In this document: in pieces, positions 49,471 through 59,753 of the stretch
Layout of the letters: each line of letters opens with the position of its first letter
Numbering within the stretch: the stretch's first letter is position 1
From: Phragmites australis
Lineage: Eukaryota; Streptophyta; Magnoliopsida; Poales; Poaceae
Direction: 5' to 3'
NCBI RefSeq assembly: GCF_958298935.1
Contig: NC_084935.1
Span: 6,644,001 to 6,708,000 of the forward strand
DNA length: 64,000 bases
The notes under the pieces: generated by a model
Told to the model about the DNA's origin: nothing
The model's input: only the letters and a program-made list of their open reading frames with translations
The model's database searches: none
Translations under genes and position numbers: made by a program

Positions 49471-49604
49471 TTTTAGCACAACAGGATTGCACATTTCCAG
49501 GGACAAAGGTTCCTCTTGCGTTTACCATCTTTCAGGTATAAGCATACCTGAAAGGTGAAACAAGGACGCCATTGTTCCAAGTGTGCAATTCTGTTGTGCT
49601 AAAA
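49471..49604 (+). ncRNA. Long imperfect hairpin after the PP2C stop, possible small-RNA precursor
   Basis: 5' arm 49471-49539, loop AAGC (49540-49543), 3' arm 49544-49604. The base of the stem (TTTTAGCACAACAG against CTGTTGTGCTAAAA) and its top (CTTTCAGGTAT against ATACCTGAAAG) pair perfectly; the 23 bases at the base of the stem have one G-U pair only. The middle is bulged, with 8 extra bases in the 5' arm. It lies about 150 bp past the PP2C stop, so it may be in that 3' untranslated region. It could equally be a small inverted duplication or MITE relic. I recognise no known miRNA. Confidence 0.45.
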
Positions 49605-50219
49605 CGAACAGCTGATGCTCGTAAGCACAGTGGTCACGAACGCATGCTAGGCGCCAGTCATCTGGGATGATGACCCTGTCGGGTGACCTGTAAATGCCCC
49701 ACCGACTCTTGGTTGGCTTTGTAGAGAGAGGTGCCATGTCGGGACCTTTTCTGGGTGTAGCTTTTGTTGACAGGGCGCGATTCGCTGTGTCGACTTTGCC
49801 GTGCCGATCGCTGTGCCTTCCATGACACCCTGACTTTACCTCCCTTCCGTTTTTGCCCCCCTTGGGTGGTGCTGTCACCGACCCCGGTCTGGTCTGGTCC
49901 GGTGCTGGTACTGCGCCTTGCTGCATCTTGTCTGCGTTGTAACCAGCCGAGTGTACTGTAGTGCTGTACAGGTATCCGTGCGACGCGGGGCTCACGGGCC
50001 TAATCAGCCGTACCTGATTTGTCATTTCCTTAGTCCCGTTCCTGCTCTTCCCTCGAATCAAGATGGTGCATGCACTGTGGACAACTGACCAGGAAAACGA
50101 ACATGGATGGGCACACGAGAATGTACCATGAACATCTGGTGCTGCAGCCTCTTTCTTCCCTGCAGGAGTACTGCCGAGTACTGCATGAGCGGTACACTGT
50201 GCAACGCAACGCAACGCAA
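49605..50219. other. Spacer without recognisable gene
   Basis: A minus-strand frame of 230 codons (49522-50214) crosses this part and the hairpin, but has no recognisable domain and looks accidental. A run of CAACG repeats (GCAACGCAACGCAACGG) sits near 50202-50221. Confidence 0.45.
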
Positions 50220-50450
50220 CGGTGCACCGCTAGTAATAATTGAAGGGTACGTACTACGTGCACGGTACGACTGGTGCATGGAGGACCAGACGAAAGCCTT
50301 CCATGATGATTGGCGAGACGAACCAGGGCAGGCATCCGGCAGCAGTGTAGCGCTCCCGGCGGGCACCCGTCACATGATGTAGATTTTCTGCGTCCGTTCT
50401 GTCGCTGCCATCTCGCGACATGGCATCATTTCAATCTACGGCCTACCATG
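50220..50450 (+). repeat. Dispersed duplication D, copy 1, left part
   Basis: Aligns with 61830-62060: TAATTGAAGGGT, GGTGCAYGGAGGAC.AGAC, CCTTCCATGA, GAACCA..GCAGGCAT, GTCACA.GA.GTAG, TCTGTCG and GCGACATGGC / GCAACATGGC. After this the copies part company; copy 1 resumes at 52538. Confidence 0.65.
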
Positions 50451-50582
50451 CTCACACCGGATCGATGCTGGGAAAACGACGCTGCTCACACCGGATCGAT
50501 GCTGGGAAAACGACCCTGCTCACACCGGATCGATGCTGGGAAAACGACCCTGCTCACACCGGATCGATGCTGGGAAAACGCT
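50451..50582 (+). repeat. 34-bp tandem repeat, four copies
   Basis: Units begin CTCACACCGGATCGATGC at 50451, 50485, 50519 and 50553, exactly 34 bp apart and almost identical. The repeat starts exactly where duplication D copy 1 is interrupted. Confidence 0.95.
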
Positions 50583-50699
50583 AAAGTTGATTATTTAAAT
50601 ATATATTTAAAATACGGATGTGTCGTTAGTGGTTACGTAGAAGCAATCACGAAGATTTATGGTCTCCCTAGAGGTAGCCCTGTGTTGCATCGATTATAT

Positions 50700-50990
50700 T
50701 ATATTATTATTTGCTCTTAAAGCCATCAATTATCATATTAATTAGAGAAAAAAATCTAGATTACTCATTATTATAAACATCTAACTGTCTAGATTAAATC
50801 AAAGATCCAAATCAAATATGATAATAAATAGTTAAATTCAGAAATAAAGAGCTCATATCAAATACGATTAATAAATATCTAAATTCAAAATTGAAAATTA
50901 TGAAAAATTACCAGTTCAATTTCTATATGGTTTGGAAAGCAAAATATCTAAATAAAGAGTCTAAATAAAATAAAAAAAATAATAAAAAGA
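50700..50990 (+). repeat. AT-rich repeat, related to 63340-64000
   Basis: Shares CATATCAAATACGATTAAT, AAATAGTTAAATTCAGAA, AAAATTATGAAAAATTA and AATAAAGAGTCTA.ATAAAAT with the array at the right edge of the window. It runs directly into the solo LTR at 50995. Confidence 0.6.
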
Positions 50991-50994
50991 GACT

Positions 50995-51876
50995 TGTCGG
51001 TGTAAAGAATAGTAGAGTCCCCTCGCGGGCGGATCCACTTCGGTAAGATATCAGCAGGTGTTGCGTGTCATATTTTGTCCTGAACCATAGTCGCTCCGCG
51101 TGATCAGCCAGCAAACATACAACCAGGCTCTCCGACCAAGCTCCGCAACCAGTCCCCAGGTCACAGGAGCAAACCCCGCGACCAGTCCCCTCTGGTCGCG
51201 GGGCAGGTATGTGTCCGAACAGTCTAAATCACAATAAATATCTTTTCACTCGAGTATTTTCCCTCCCCAGGTCCTCTTTCGGGTCATCCAAAGCATGGCC
51301 GACGCAGAGTTGCCGTGTCCCGTCCTGTAGCATTAAAAGTTATGGGACGGCCTGACGGGCGTGGCAGGAGGTCTTTTGGCAGGTGCGCAGGCGGCGCGTG
51401 AGACGGGACATGGTAGTCTAGGAGACCGGGATAACGCAGGCGGTGGAGCGATGGGACAGGCTCTGTAGCGTTGTAGAGCAAATGTATCCATTTGCTCTTA
51501 GTAGTGATGGGTCTAGGTGGGAAGCTTTAGCTAGGCCCGACTCTATGTTTTGACTCACGTGTAAATTCTCTCTCCCTCTGATGTATAAAGGGAGGAGTAC
51601 CAGACTTGTAGGGAGAAAAAAAGAAGGGTAGGCTTAGAAGCGAAAGAGGCCGAGAAGAAGGCTGATAAAGAACATCATCTGTACCTCATTTAGACAACAA
51701 AAAGAATAATACACAGGATGCAGGGCTATTACCTTGAGAGCACATGAACCTGAATAAATCCTAATGTTCTTGAGTCACACATACATAGCCAGATCCAACA
51801 TACGCTTTCCGAACAAAGATCACACACTTATCATCCGATACATCCCGGAATCATTGTCAGGGATTTACCCTCGACA
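50995..51876. mobile_element. Solo LTR (882 bp) with target duplication
   Basis: Starts TGTCGGTGTAAAGAATAG and ends GGGATTTACCCTCGACA. AGACT is repeated directly outside both ends (50990-50994 and 51877-51881). It contains TATAAAGGGAGGAGTACC (about 51583), a likely LTR promoter, and a hairpin with 12-base arms at 51174-51203 (CCCCGCGACCAG). No internal gag-pol is present. A Ty3/gypsy family is likely. Confidence 0.85.
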
Positions 51877-51881
51877 AGACT

Positions 51882-52537
51882 ACATTTTTTATCAAAGATT
51901 ATCGTGACAAAATATTACAACAAAATTAGCCACACTATTAACATGATCCATCTTACTAACTGGTTTATAAAAAAAAACAGTTAAATAAGGTGAGCTAGAT
52001 TTAATCCTAAACTACTTGATAAGTTCTTTGCGTTCTAGATTTTGAGGGTTTTGTCAGAAAAGTCTTGACGTGGCTAGATCCATGTGAGACTCAATGGGTT
52101 GTCGATGTTGTCCCTGTGTTTTGCTTCTTCCGGTCTTAAATGGGGTCCGATTGTATGGCTTGTAATCCTACGCCCGTACCACTCCCTCTACCTGCCTAAT
52201 ATAGTCAGGGTTATGAGACCATCATTAGTAGTGTCTTTTTTCAGTGCTACAATAATTTTGCCTATGGTTCTTCCGCACGTATCTGGCTTCAGCAAAGGCA
52301 GTGGCATGAGATCGGCTAGGTGGGAGGATCCGCAAATTTACAGACGGAAAGAAGATCCTGCAATACTATTTATAAAAAATAATTATGAGTTCGAAGATAA
52401 GATAAAAGTAATAGAAAGTAGAAAATAGAGTAACTGTTAGAGATAAAAATAGAGGATACTGTAATAATATTAGAGATATTTAATAATATTATAGAAGATA
52501 ATTTTTTATAGTATTTATTAAAGGTGATCTAAGAGTC
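51882..52537. other. Spacer without recognisable gene
   Basis: Continues the AT-rich host sequence of the solo LTR; 52030-52430 has a plus-strand frame of 114 codons with no known domain. It belongs to the roughly 2.1 kb that interrupts duplication D. Confidence 0.4.
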
Positions 52538-52720
52538 GTATGGTGCTAGAAGCGTAGAAAGTGACAGAAGGATCTAGGCTGAGGCCTTCGCGCTGGTAGC
52601 AGAGACAGTAACTTCTTTTTCACGACATTTCCTTGAGAAGCGCGTCACTATTTTTTTTTGTCTAAAAGATGCGTGTCTTGCAGTTGCACACTTGCACATT
52701 GGAAGCGCGGCAAAATATCT
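52538..52720 (+). repeat. Dispersed duplication D, copy 1, right part
   Basis: Aligns with 62125-62330: GTAGAAAGTGAC.G, GGATCT, AGGCCTTCGCGC / AAGCCTTCACGC, TTTTCA.GACATTT, AAAAGATGCGT / AAAGATGCTTT and CTTGCAGTTGCACACTT. Confidence 0.65.
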
Positions 52721-52762
52721 TGGGACGGCTTTGTGGTGCTACCACGGAATCAAACAGTGGAT

Positions 52763-53064
52763 GAGTAAATTTTAGAAAACTGTAACTGTTTATATTATTG
52801 TAATATATAATTATAATTTTTAAATCTATTTTATAAAACTACAACTATTTCGACTTTTAGTAAAAAGAAACTGTAACTTTCTGACATATATGTGATTGAC
52901 GAGTAGGATTATACCACGTGACATATGTGTGGCTAATGGGAAGACCGGATAAAAAATTGTAATCCCTTACATTAGTGATCGAAATAGTTTTAGTTTTGTG
53001 AAATATAGTTTAAAAATTATAGTTTTATGTTACAATGATAGTTATAGTTTTATAAAATTTACTC
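52763..53064. mobile_element. Foldback MITE with long inverted repeats
   Basis: Left arm GAGTAAATTTTAGAAAACTG and right arm (GAGTAAATTTTATAAAACTA on the minus strand) continue inwards for about 90 bases each (ATTATAATTTTTAAA, AAACTACAACTATTTCGA). About 300 bp, non-coding. Confidence 0.7.
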
Positions 53065-53401
53065 TATTTAATAGTAACTCTGTTTGAACCCTTCAAGGTT
53101 AGATACATACTCCATGGCCTATACTAGCACGAGGCTTGAATACCCAGTGTTTTATGTTTTGACTCGAGGATACGGACCCCAATAGCCACTTGATCTGTAT
53201 GCTGTGTGTTGTTGAGACGTAACAAGACCATCAACCAACAAATTCCAGTAGTACTAGCGCTGTCAGTAGAACTGCGATCAGATTGGTCAACCCACATTCA
53301 TTCTCACGCTACGCCGACCTACGGTTCAGATCAGGCGCATCCAATTTAGGGACAGTTTTCGCAGAGTTCTCACATTCGGCTGCAAGAACCTTGCATGTAT
53401 A

Positions 53402-53735
53402 TGTTAAGGCTCAAGAGCTACCGGCGGATCAGACAAGCACCAGTGCCAGCATCCGACAACAGGCAGACTTCGTCTCAAGGCGTTCTGGGCGAAGGCTGAA
53501 ACCAAGCACTGTGTATCGGGTGATGAGTGGGTGTGAGCAGGTGAGTTGTTGGGCTTAGCCCGGTTGGCAACTTGTATAAAGAGACAGGAGACTTGTGGAG
53601 AGAACAAGGAATAAGACAACTCTGAACCACCTTCTGGAATGGAAGATTCCTCCTTTCATCCTCCCTGAACTATCCTTCCCACTCCCGAAACCTATCTTCT
53701 TCACTTCGGATCACTCTACCAACTATACCCTAGCA
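53402..53735 (+). repeat. 5' LTR of the gypsy element
   Basis: TGTTAAGGCTCAAGAGCT at the start and CTATACCCTAGCA at the end. It aligns with 59397-59748, differing by an expanded GAGT run and other small changes; TTGTATAAAGAGACAGGAG at about 53572 holds the likely TATA region. Confidence 0.92.
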
Positions 53736-53738
53736 ACC

Positions 53739-53748
53739 TGGTATCAGA
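53739..53748 (+). other. Primer binding site (initiator Met tRNA type)
   Basis: TGGTATCAGA lies three bases after the 5' LTR and matches the 3' end complement of plant initiator-methionine tRNA, the usual primer for this class. Confidence 0.85.
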
Positions 53749-53767
53749 TTCCCCAATCCTGCACGCG

Positions 53768-54596
53768 ATGAAGTCCCATCAGCACTACACTAGCTTCCAG
53801 AAAAAGATCGGCTCCATGGACCCGCAAACCAAGATCATCGCCGACGAGACAGCAAAATGCTTTGAAGTGATCGAGAAGAGGCTAGATGGCGTCGACAACC
53901 CAATAGATGAGCACTTCAAGCATGTCGATAAGACCACATCAGCGTTCACTCCTGGAAGCTTCATATGGAAGCGGCGGTGGAGAATCTGCGGTTGGACGTC
54001 AATGTTCTTCGTAAGCAAGTCAACCATGTTGTCCTCAATCCGGCCACGGTCGACATCAGGATTGGCATATGGCATCGTGTTCCACTCCACGTGGAGCTCT
54101 TCCATTGCCACTTCCAATGCATCACAAGCGGCCATCAACGGAGTCAGTTGAGGACAGACGAGGCCTCGACGGTGCGCACTCTCAGACTTCTGAAGGCAAG
54201 ATGGCGGCTTTATGCAAATATCATCGAGCACGTGGCCTCTGCTATCGCCATGTTGGGAAGTGGAGCCACAATCACAAATGCATCCCAATTGTGCATCTCA
54301 GTGTCGTTCAAGAGTTGTGGGATCTGTTCAATTGTGAATCCCTGTCCGAGGTGGGTGATTTCAACACTTACAATGCTCTCTTTCAGTTGTCTTGTGCGGT
54401 TGTTTCAAGTCAGGAGTCTGTTAAAACACTGAAGTTTATTGGGCACAATCAAGGCATCGAGATGTTAATGCTCATAGACTCTGACATTTCTCACAACTTC
54501 TTGAGCACCTCATTTGTGGAGCAGCTATCTGTAGTCACAACTCTCCCTCATCCAGTTTGTGTGCAGGTAGCTAATCCAATATTTTGCACTACATGA
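53768..54596 (+). pseudogene. Gag-protease remnant of the gypsy element
   Basis: The N-terminus of Gag is at 53768 (MDPQTKIIADETAKCFEVIE from 53816). After about 60 codons the frame shifts, and what follows is already the zinc-knuckle zone (CKYHRARGLCYRHVGKWSHNHKC, about 54206-54275) and the aspartic protease (LMLIDSDISHNFLST, about 54466), in which the usual Gly of DSG is Asp. Only about 400 bp separate the Gag start from the knuckle, so most of the Gag core is deleted. Confidence 0.8.
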
Positions 54597-54939
54597 CATA
54601 ACTTCATAACACTAGTTCATTCAAGGGACTGAGTTTCATACTCCATTCAAGGTAGTATCACTCCACTCTTATGGTGCCATCATCGGTATGGATTGGCTTG
54701 AAATATTCAGTCCCATGAAAAATCATTGGGTAACAAATCGATGACTATTCCATATGAGGGTAAATGGATCACGTTGCATGGTCTATCAACTTCACAATGG
54801 GAGTGTTCTGCTATCCAATTGATGCATGTGTCACTGGACGACACATTACCGAACAACACATAGTGGCTCCTTAAATTTCAGTCGCTCCTGATCACATGCA
54901 GTGACATATTTGAAGAACCACTCAATCTACCACCTCAAC

Positions 54940-55361
54940 AACCTTATGATCATAGAATTCTACTGTTTCCAGGAGCAAGACCAATTTCAATTCGACCCTA
55001 TCGGTATCCACCTACCCTCAAGACTGAAATTGAAGAACAAGTTCAGAATATGCTTCAACAAGGCATTATTTAGATGAGCAACAATGAGTTTTCTTCTCCC
55101 GTCTTACTTGTGAAGAAGAAGGACGGTGTCTAGCATTTCTGTGTAGATTATCATCAATTAAATGCATTGTCCATGAAGAGAAAATACCTAGTTCCTGTAA
55201 TTGATGAACTACTCGATGAATTGGTTGGTGCCAAGTGGTTTTCTAAACTGGATCTTCGTGCGGGTTATCACCAAATCCATATTCACCTCGGTGATGAATT
55301 TAAAACGGCGTTCTAGACTCACTCCGGGCACTATGAATTCCGCATTATGGTCTTTGGTCTT
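54940..55361 (+). pseudogene. Gypsy reverse transcriptase, left part
   Basis: Reads DHRILLFPGARPISIRPYRY, then PVLLVKKKDGV with a stop in place of the next Trp (about 55130), DYHQLNAL, KYLVPVIDELLDEL and KLDLRAGYHQIH, all standard motifs. It is cut after VFGL by the element at 55362. Confidence 0.85.
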
Positions 55362-57113
55362 GTGTAAAGGATTGGTGACATCCTAAAAGGGAGGGGGTGA
55401 ATTAGGACACTTAAAAGTCTAAAGCAAATCAGTTCCAAAAACTTCACAAGATAAATACATATCAATTTCTATGTAAATATGCTCTAGGTTTATCTAGTGT
55501 GTCTATTCTACCGTTCAAAAGGTTTGCATCCTATAAGCAATCCTATCAAACTACTCTAGAAAATTAAATGCACAAAGGTATATTGCAAAAATGTAAATGC
55601 GGAAACGTAAATAAGGTAGAAAGACAAACTCGGCATAAGGGATTTTTATCCCGTGGTATCGGTGGCATGAATGCCATTTCTAGTACACGTTAGAGCTTCG
55701 ACAAGGATATACTCCCGGTCAGCACCCAGTCATGGCTCTTGAGCCACCAAGGCAAGACCTCAAGCTGGATGAGCTACCAAGCCACTAAGGTAAGGCCTTA
55801 CCACTAGCTTATCTTCTTCACTTGCAGTCGTGATCACTTTGGAGCATGAGCCACCAAGGCAAGGGTCTCTGTGTCCTCGTACACGTGTCTTATCATCACT
55901 CCACAACAAGTCATATGGTCAACAAGCTTGAGCAACTCTGGCTAAAGTTGCCGACGAGTCACCAAGATCTCAAGGCGCTGGCGTACCACTTGGTACAAGA
56001 TAGAATCACTCCTTGATCCACTCTCTAGACAATTATCACCTAGCAACACTCTCTCTAGGTCTATAAGCACTAATCACTCTCTAATTGTGTATTTAATCGC
56101 CTTGAATGATTATACTAAGCACTATGGTGGCTTGGATGTCTTCTCAAGTGTCTACATATTTCTCTAGACTCCATCAGCATGCCACATATTCAAAATGATT
56201 GAGTGAAAGGATATTTATAGTCTCAAACCCGCCAACTTGCCGTTTTCCCAATGGCTCAGAAAAGCTGTTAACACCGGATGATCCGGTAAGAATAGTAGTA
56301 TTAACACCGGATCATCCAGTGAGTACAACCTTAGAAACTAGTCGTTGGTACCCTACTCAAAACCTTTGTGAACACCGAATATTCCGGTGTATCTTTCATC
56401 TCCATCATCGGACTATCCAGTGAGTTATCTTGAGTCAGACCACGTCACTTCTTCTCTATACAAAACACTCCGGTGTAAACCTTCGGTGCACTTCCTCTTC
56501 ACACCGGACCATCCAGTCAGTTCATCTTCGTTCTTCATCACTTAGAATCGCCTCTGCAAGAAATGCTCCGATAAAACCTTCAGTGCACTCACTTTCCATC
56601 ACCGGACCTTTCGGTCTGTTGTTCTTTGATCTTCAACACTTGTAACCCTCTATGTAATAATTGCTCCGGTGTATATCTTTCGCTAATCACCAAACATTCT
56701 GGTGAGTTCAACTTCTTCTATCCTGAGCCAAAATACTCCGGTGTGTATCTTTTTCATCAACACCGGACTATCCAGTGGCTTCTTCAGTTATACTCTTGTC
56801 TGTAGATAAAGCTTCAGTGTTACACCTTGCTGAGTACTAGGCTATTCGGTGAAGTCTTCAGCCTTCTCTTCCTCTTTGTCAAAGATGCTTCGGTAAGTTC
56901 AACACACAGAGCATTGGACCATTCAATGAGAGTAATTCTCTTGGGACTTCTCCAATTCAGTCAATTTTTGTTTATGTTGTGATGGCTTCTTTATGTATTA
57001 TATTTATGAGACCTACTAAACCATATACTTTAAAAATATATTAGTCTCAATAACTATGTTGTCATTTGTCACTAAAATTACAATTATAATCTAATAGGAT
57101 CATTTTCGCTACA
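55362..57113. mobile_element. Non-autonomous insertion element B, with palindromic motif array
   Basis: About 1.75 kb inserted in the gypsy reverse transcriptase. GTCTT is duplicated (55357-55361 and 57114-57118); ends read TGTA...TACA. Near the left tip is GGGAGGGGGTGAATTAGG (55389-55406) and near the right tip TTGTCATTTGTCACTAAAAT (57059-57078), both counterparts of sequences in element A (190-2687). The interior has a 'GGGATTTTTATCCCG' block (about 55638) and an array of CCGGA/TCCGG motifs (56271-56935). No protein is supported. Removal of the insert and one GTCTT restores the reading frame of the host gene (VFGL then FGAPATILNAMN), which fixes the boundaries. Confidence 0.8.
56271..56935. 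repeat. Array of palindromic CCGGA/TCCGG motifs in element B
   Basis: At least ten degenerate sites alternate between ACACCGGAnnATCCAGTGAG and TACTCCGGTGTATATCTTT forms, 30-60 bp apart. Best copy ACCGGATGATCCGGT at 56273-56287; others near 56306, 56374, 56408, 56467, 56502, 56600, 56664, 56735, 56760 and 56895. Terminal or subterminal motif arrays of this kind usually bind transposase; that role is inference. Confidence 0.75.
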
Positions 57114-57900
57114 GTCTTTTCGGTGCCCCTGCGACAATCCTCAATGCCATGAACAACACATTGTTGTTCCTGTTGCACAAATGTGTTTTAGTCTTCTTCG
57201 ATGACATATTGGTTTACAATCGCTCTCTGGAAGATCATATCGAGCTTCTAGAGCAGGTACCACGCTTACTTCACCATGATCAATGGAAAGTAAAGCTTTC
57301 CAAATGCTCATTTGCTCAACAAAGCATCACTTATTTGGTGCATATTGTCAGTTCTGGCGGAGTTCACAATAATGAGTCCAAAATCACGTCAATTCATGAT
57401 TGGCATGTACCCACCATTGTCAAAGAGTTGAGAAACTTTGTTAGCCTTACCGGATATTACCGTAAGTTTGTTCGTAGACATTAGATCAATTAACAGGCCT
57501 CTCACTGATCTTTACCACACGCTGAGGCATCCTTTCAAACTCTGAAGACAATGCTAGTGTTAGCTCCATTACTCAATTTGCCGGATTTCATCAAGACAGA
57601 TGCAAACGACATAGACTTGGAGCAATACTCATGCAAGACAACACCCTTCAGCATTTGTTCGCAAATCATTGGGACCACAGACTCGAGGCCTCTCAGCATA
57701 TGAAAAAGAATACAATGGAGACAGTATCTCCAGCACGGTGAGTTCATCATCCACATGGATCAGTGCAGCCTTTCTCATCTGAATGATCGGCATATTCACA
57801 CTCCTTAGCAGCAGAAAGTTTTCACGAAATTATTAGGGATGCAATGTCGCATCATCTATAAGAAAGGCTGCGACAACAGAGCGACTGATGCATTATCTTG
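57114..57900 (+). pseudogene. Gypsy reverse transcriptase, right part, and RNase H
   Basis: Continues FGAPATILNAMN, with the catalytic FFDDIL motif near 57190 and SKCSFAQQSITYLVHIVSS, then GYYRKFVRRH at about 57460. RNase H follows in broken frames (about 57540-57900: LAPLLNLPDF, then an in-frame loss at the conserved Asp-Ala region). Confidence 0.8.
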
Positions 57901-58069
57901 CCACCCTTGTCTGATAATACAGTTACACGCTATTTCCACTTGTCAGCTGGCTTGGTTGCAGGAAGTAATATGAGCTATGACAACGATTCAAATATCTGTA
58001 AATTGCTAGTCGATCTATCTGCCAATTCTCCCTCATCAGACCCTTACACGCTGTAGCAAGGAATCGTTC

Positions 58070-59395
58070 GGTACCAGAATCGTATTTGGCTCGGCCAGGA
58101 TGCTGAATTAGAGCACAAGATCTTTCAGGCACTTCATGACAATGCACTTGGTGGCCATTCCGGATTCCTGATGACATAACGTCGTATCAAGAAGATCTTT
58201 GCTTGGAAATGTATGAAGTCACAGATACACAATGCGGTTAAACCATGCCATGTCGGTCAGTAGGCAAAGCCAGACCAGTCCCAAGCGCCAGGGCTACTGC
58301 AACCGTTGCCAGTACCAATACAGTCTTAGCAGATCATTTCATTGGACTTCATTGAAGGGCTTTCTCAATCGGGTCGACACAATGCCCTCCTCATTGAGGT
58401 GAACAAGTTTTCAAGGTATGACCATTTCTTTCCTACTAGCCATCCCTTGATTGAACCTAAGATTGCGCAAATATTCATGGATCATGTTTACAAGCTCCAC
58501 GGTTTACGCCTTTCCATTGTGTCGGATCGATATCGTATTTTGACAAGTCTCTTCTCGCAAGAACTCTTTAAGTTGGTTGGTACTAAACTGAGGATGAGCT
58601 CAGCTTACCATCCTTATACAGATGGCCAAACCGAGCGATTGAATCAATGCGTCGAGACTTATCTGAGGTGTTTCATCACCGCTTGTCCCAGCAAGTGGAG
58701 CAAGTGGATTGCTCAGGCTGAATACCGGTATCATACCAGTTTTCATTCCACGCTCAACAAGTCTGCATTTGAAGTCTTATACGGCGATTCACCTCATCAT
58801 CTCGACATTGAGGATACATCCACTTGTTCAGTCACTGATCTTGTTGTTTGGCTATCTGAGCGCACATTGGTGAATCGTCTCCTTCATCAGCACCTACTTC
58901 GTGCCCAGCAATGCATGAAAATGCAGGCTGACAAGCAACATACTGAACGGCATTTTGAGGTCGGCGACTTTGTTTATCTGAAACTGCAGTCGTATGTGCA
59001 TTCCTCGGTGGTTGTTCGAGCAAATCACAAATGGGCTTTCAAGTATTTTAGCCCTTATCATATTGTGGTAAAAGTTGGTTCCGTAGCATACAAATTGGAG
59101 CTGTCTTTGACCAGTACAATCCATCCGGTGTTCCACATATCTCAACTCAAACAAGCCATTGGATTCAAAGGTCAGGCGATTTCTGTGTTACCTTCTACTA
59201 ACACCTCATTGTAGATTCCAGAGCGCATACTGCAGAAGCGGCTGATCACGCACGGGCTACCTACCATCGCTCAAGTGCTCGTTCAATGGTCAGCTACTTC
59301 ACCGGAGCTTGCCACCTGAAAAGATGCTGAAGCTCTTCACCATCGATTTCCATTTGCACCTGCTTAGGGTCAAGCAGGCGTTCAAGGGGAGGAGG
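58070..59395 (+). pseudogene. Gypsy integrase with C-terminal chromodomain
   Basis: The zinc-binding N-terminus (LHDNALGGHSGF) has stops; the core is open from 58342. The catalytic D-D-E set is visible: LDFIEGLSQSG, IVSDRYRILTS, and TERLNQCVETYLR after SSAYHPYTDGQ. It is followed by the VGDFVYLKLQ and HPVFHISQLK blocks, then by a CHD-type chromodomain (IPERILQKRL, QVLVQWSATSPELATW; about 59215-59320) after a stop at 59212. In related elements the chromodomain guides insertion into marked chromatin. Confidence 0.85.
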
Positions 59396-59396
59396 A

Positions 59397-59748
59397 TGTT
59401 AAGGTGCAAGAGCTATCAGCGGATCAGACAAACACCAGTGCCGGCGTCCAACAACAGGCATACTTCCTCGCAAGGCGTTCTGGGCGAAGGCTGAAACTAA
59501 GCACACGTGTATCGGGTGGTGAGTGAGTGAGTGAGTGAGCGGGTGTGTTGTTGGGCTTAGCCTGGTTGGCAACTTGTATAAAAAGATAAGAGACTTACGG
59601 AGAGGATAAGATGGTAGACAACTCTGAACCACCTTCTGGAATGGAAGATTCCTTCATTCTTCCTCCTCTCTAAACTATGCTTCACACTCCCAGTCTTCCA
59701 GGACCTCTCTTCTCCACTTCCGATCACTCTACCAGCTCTACCCTAACA
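59397..59748 (+). repeat. 3' LTR of the gypsy element
   Basis: Starts TGTTAAGGTGCAAGAGCT and ends CTACCCTAACA. It is 18 bp longer than the 5' LTR, partly from a (GAGT)n run near 59520. The many differences between the LTRs point to an old insertion. Confidence 0.92.
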
Positions 59749-59753
59749 GTATA

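Larger units (their letters stand above)
53402..59748 (+). mobile_element. Ty3/gypsy chromodomain retrotransposon, complete but dead
   Basis: Two LTRs (53402-53735 and 59397-59748), a primer binding site after the 5' LTR, a purine tract AAGGGGAGGAGGA before the 3' LTR, and GTATA duplicated outside both ends (53397-53401 and 59749-59753). The pol order, protease, reverse transcriptase, RNase H, integrase and chromodomain, identifies a gypsy chromovirus; the small LTRs suggest the Reina-like group. Without the nested element (55362-57113) it would be about 4.6 kb. Most of gag is missing and pol has several stops. Confidence 0.92.

Noticed and set aside
49522..50214. 230-codon minus-strand open frame
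   Set aside because: Crosses the hairpin region, has no recognisable domain, and no match in order to any family I know.
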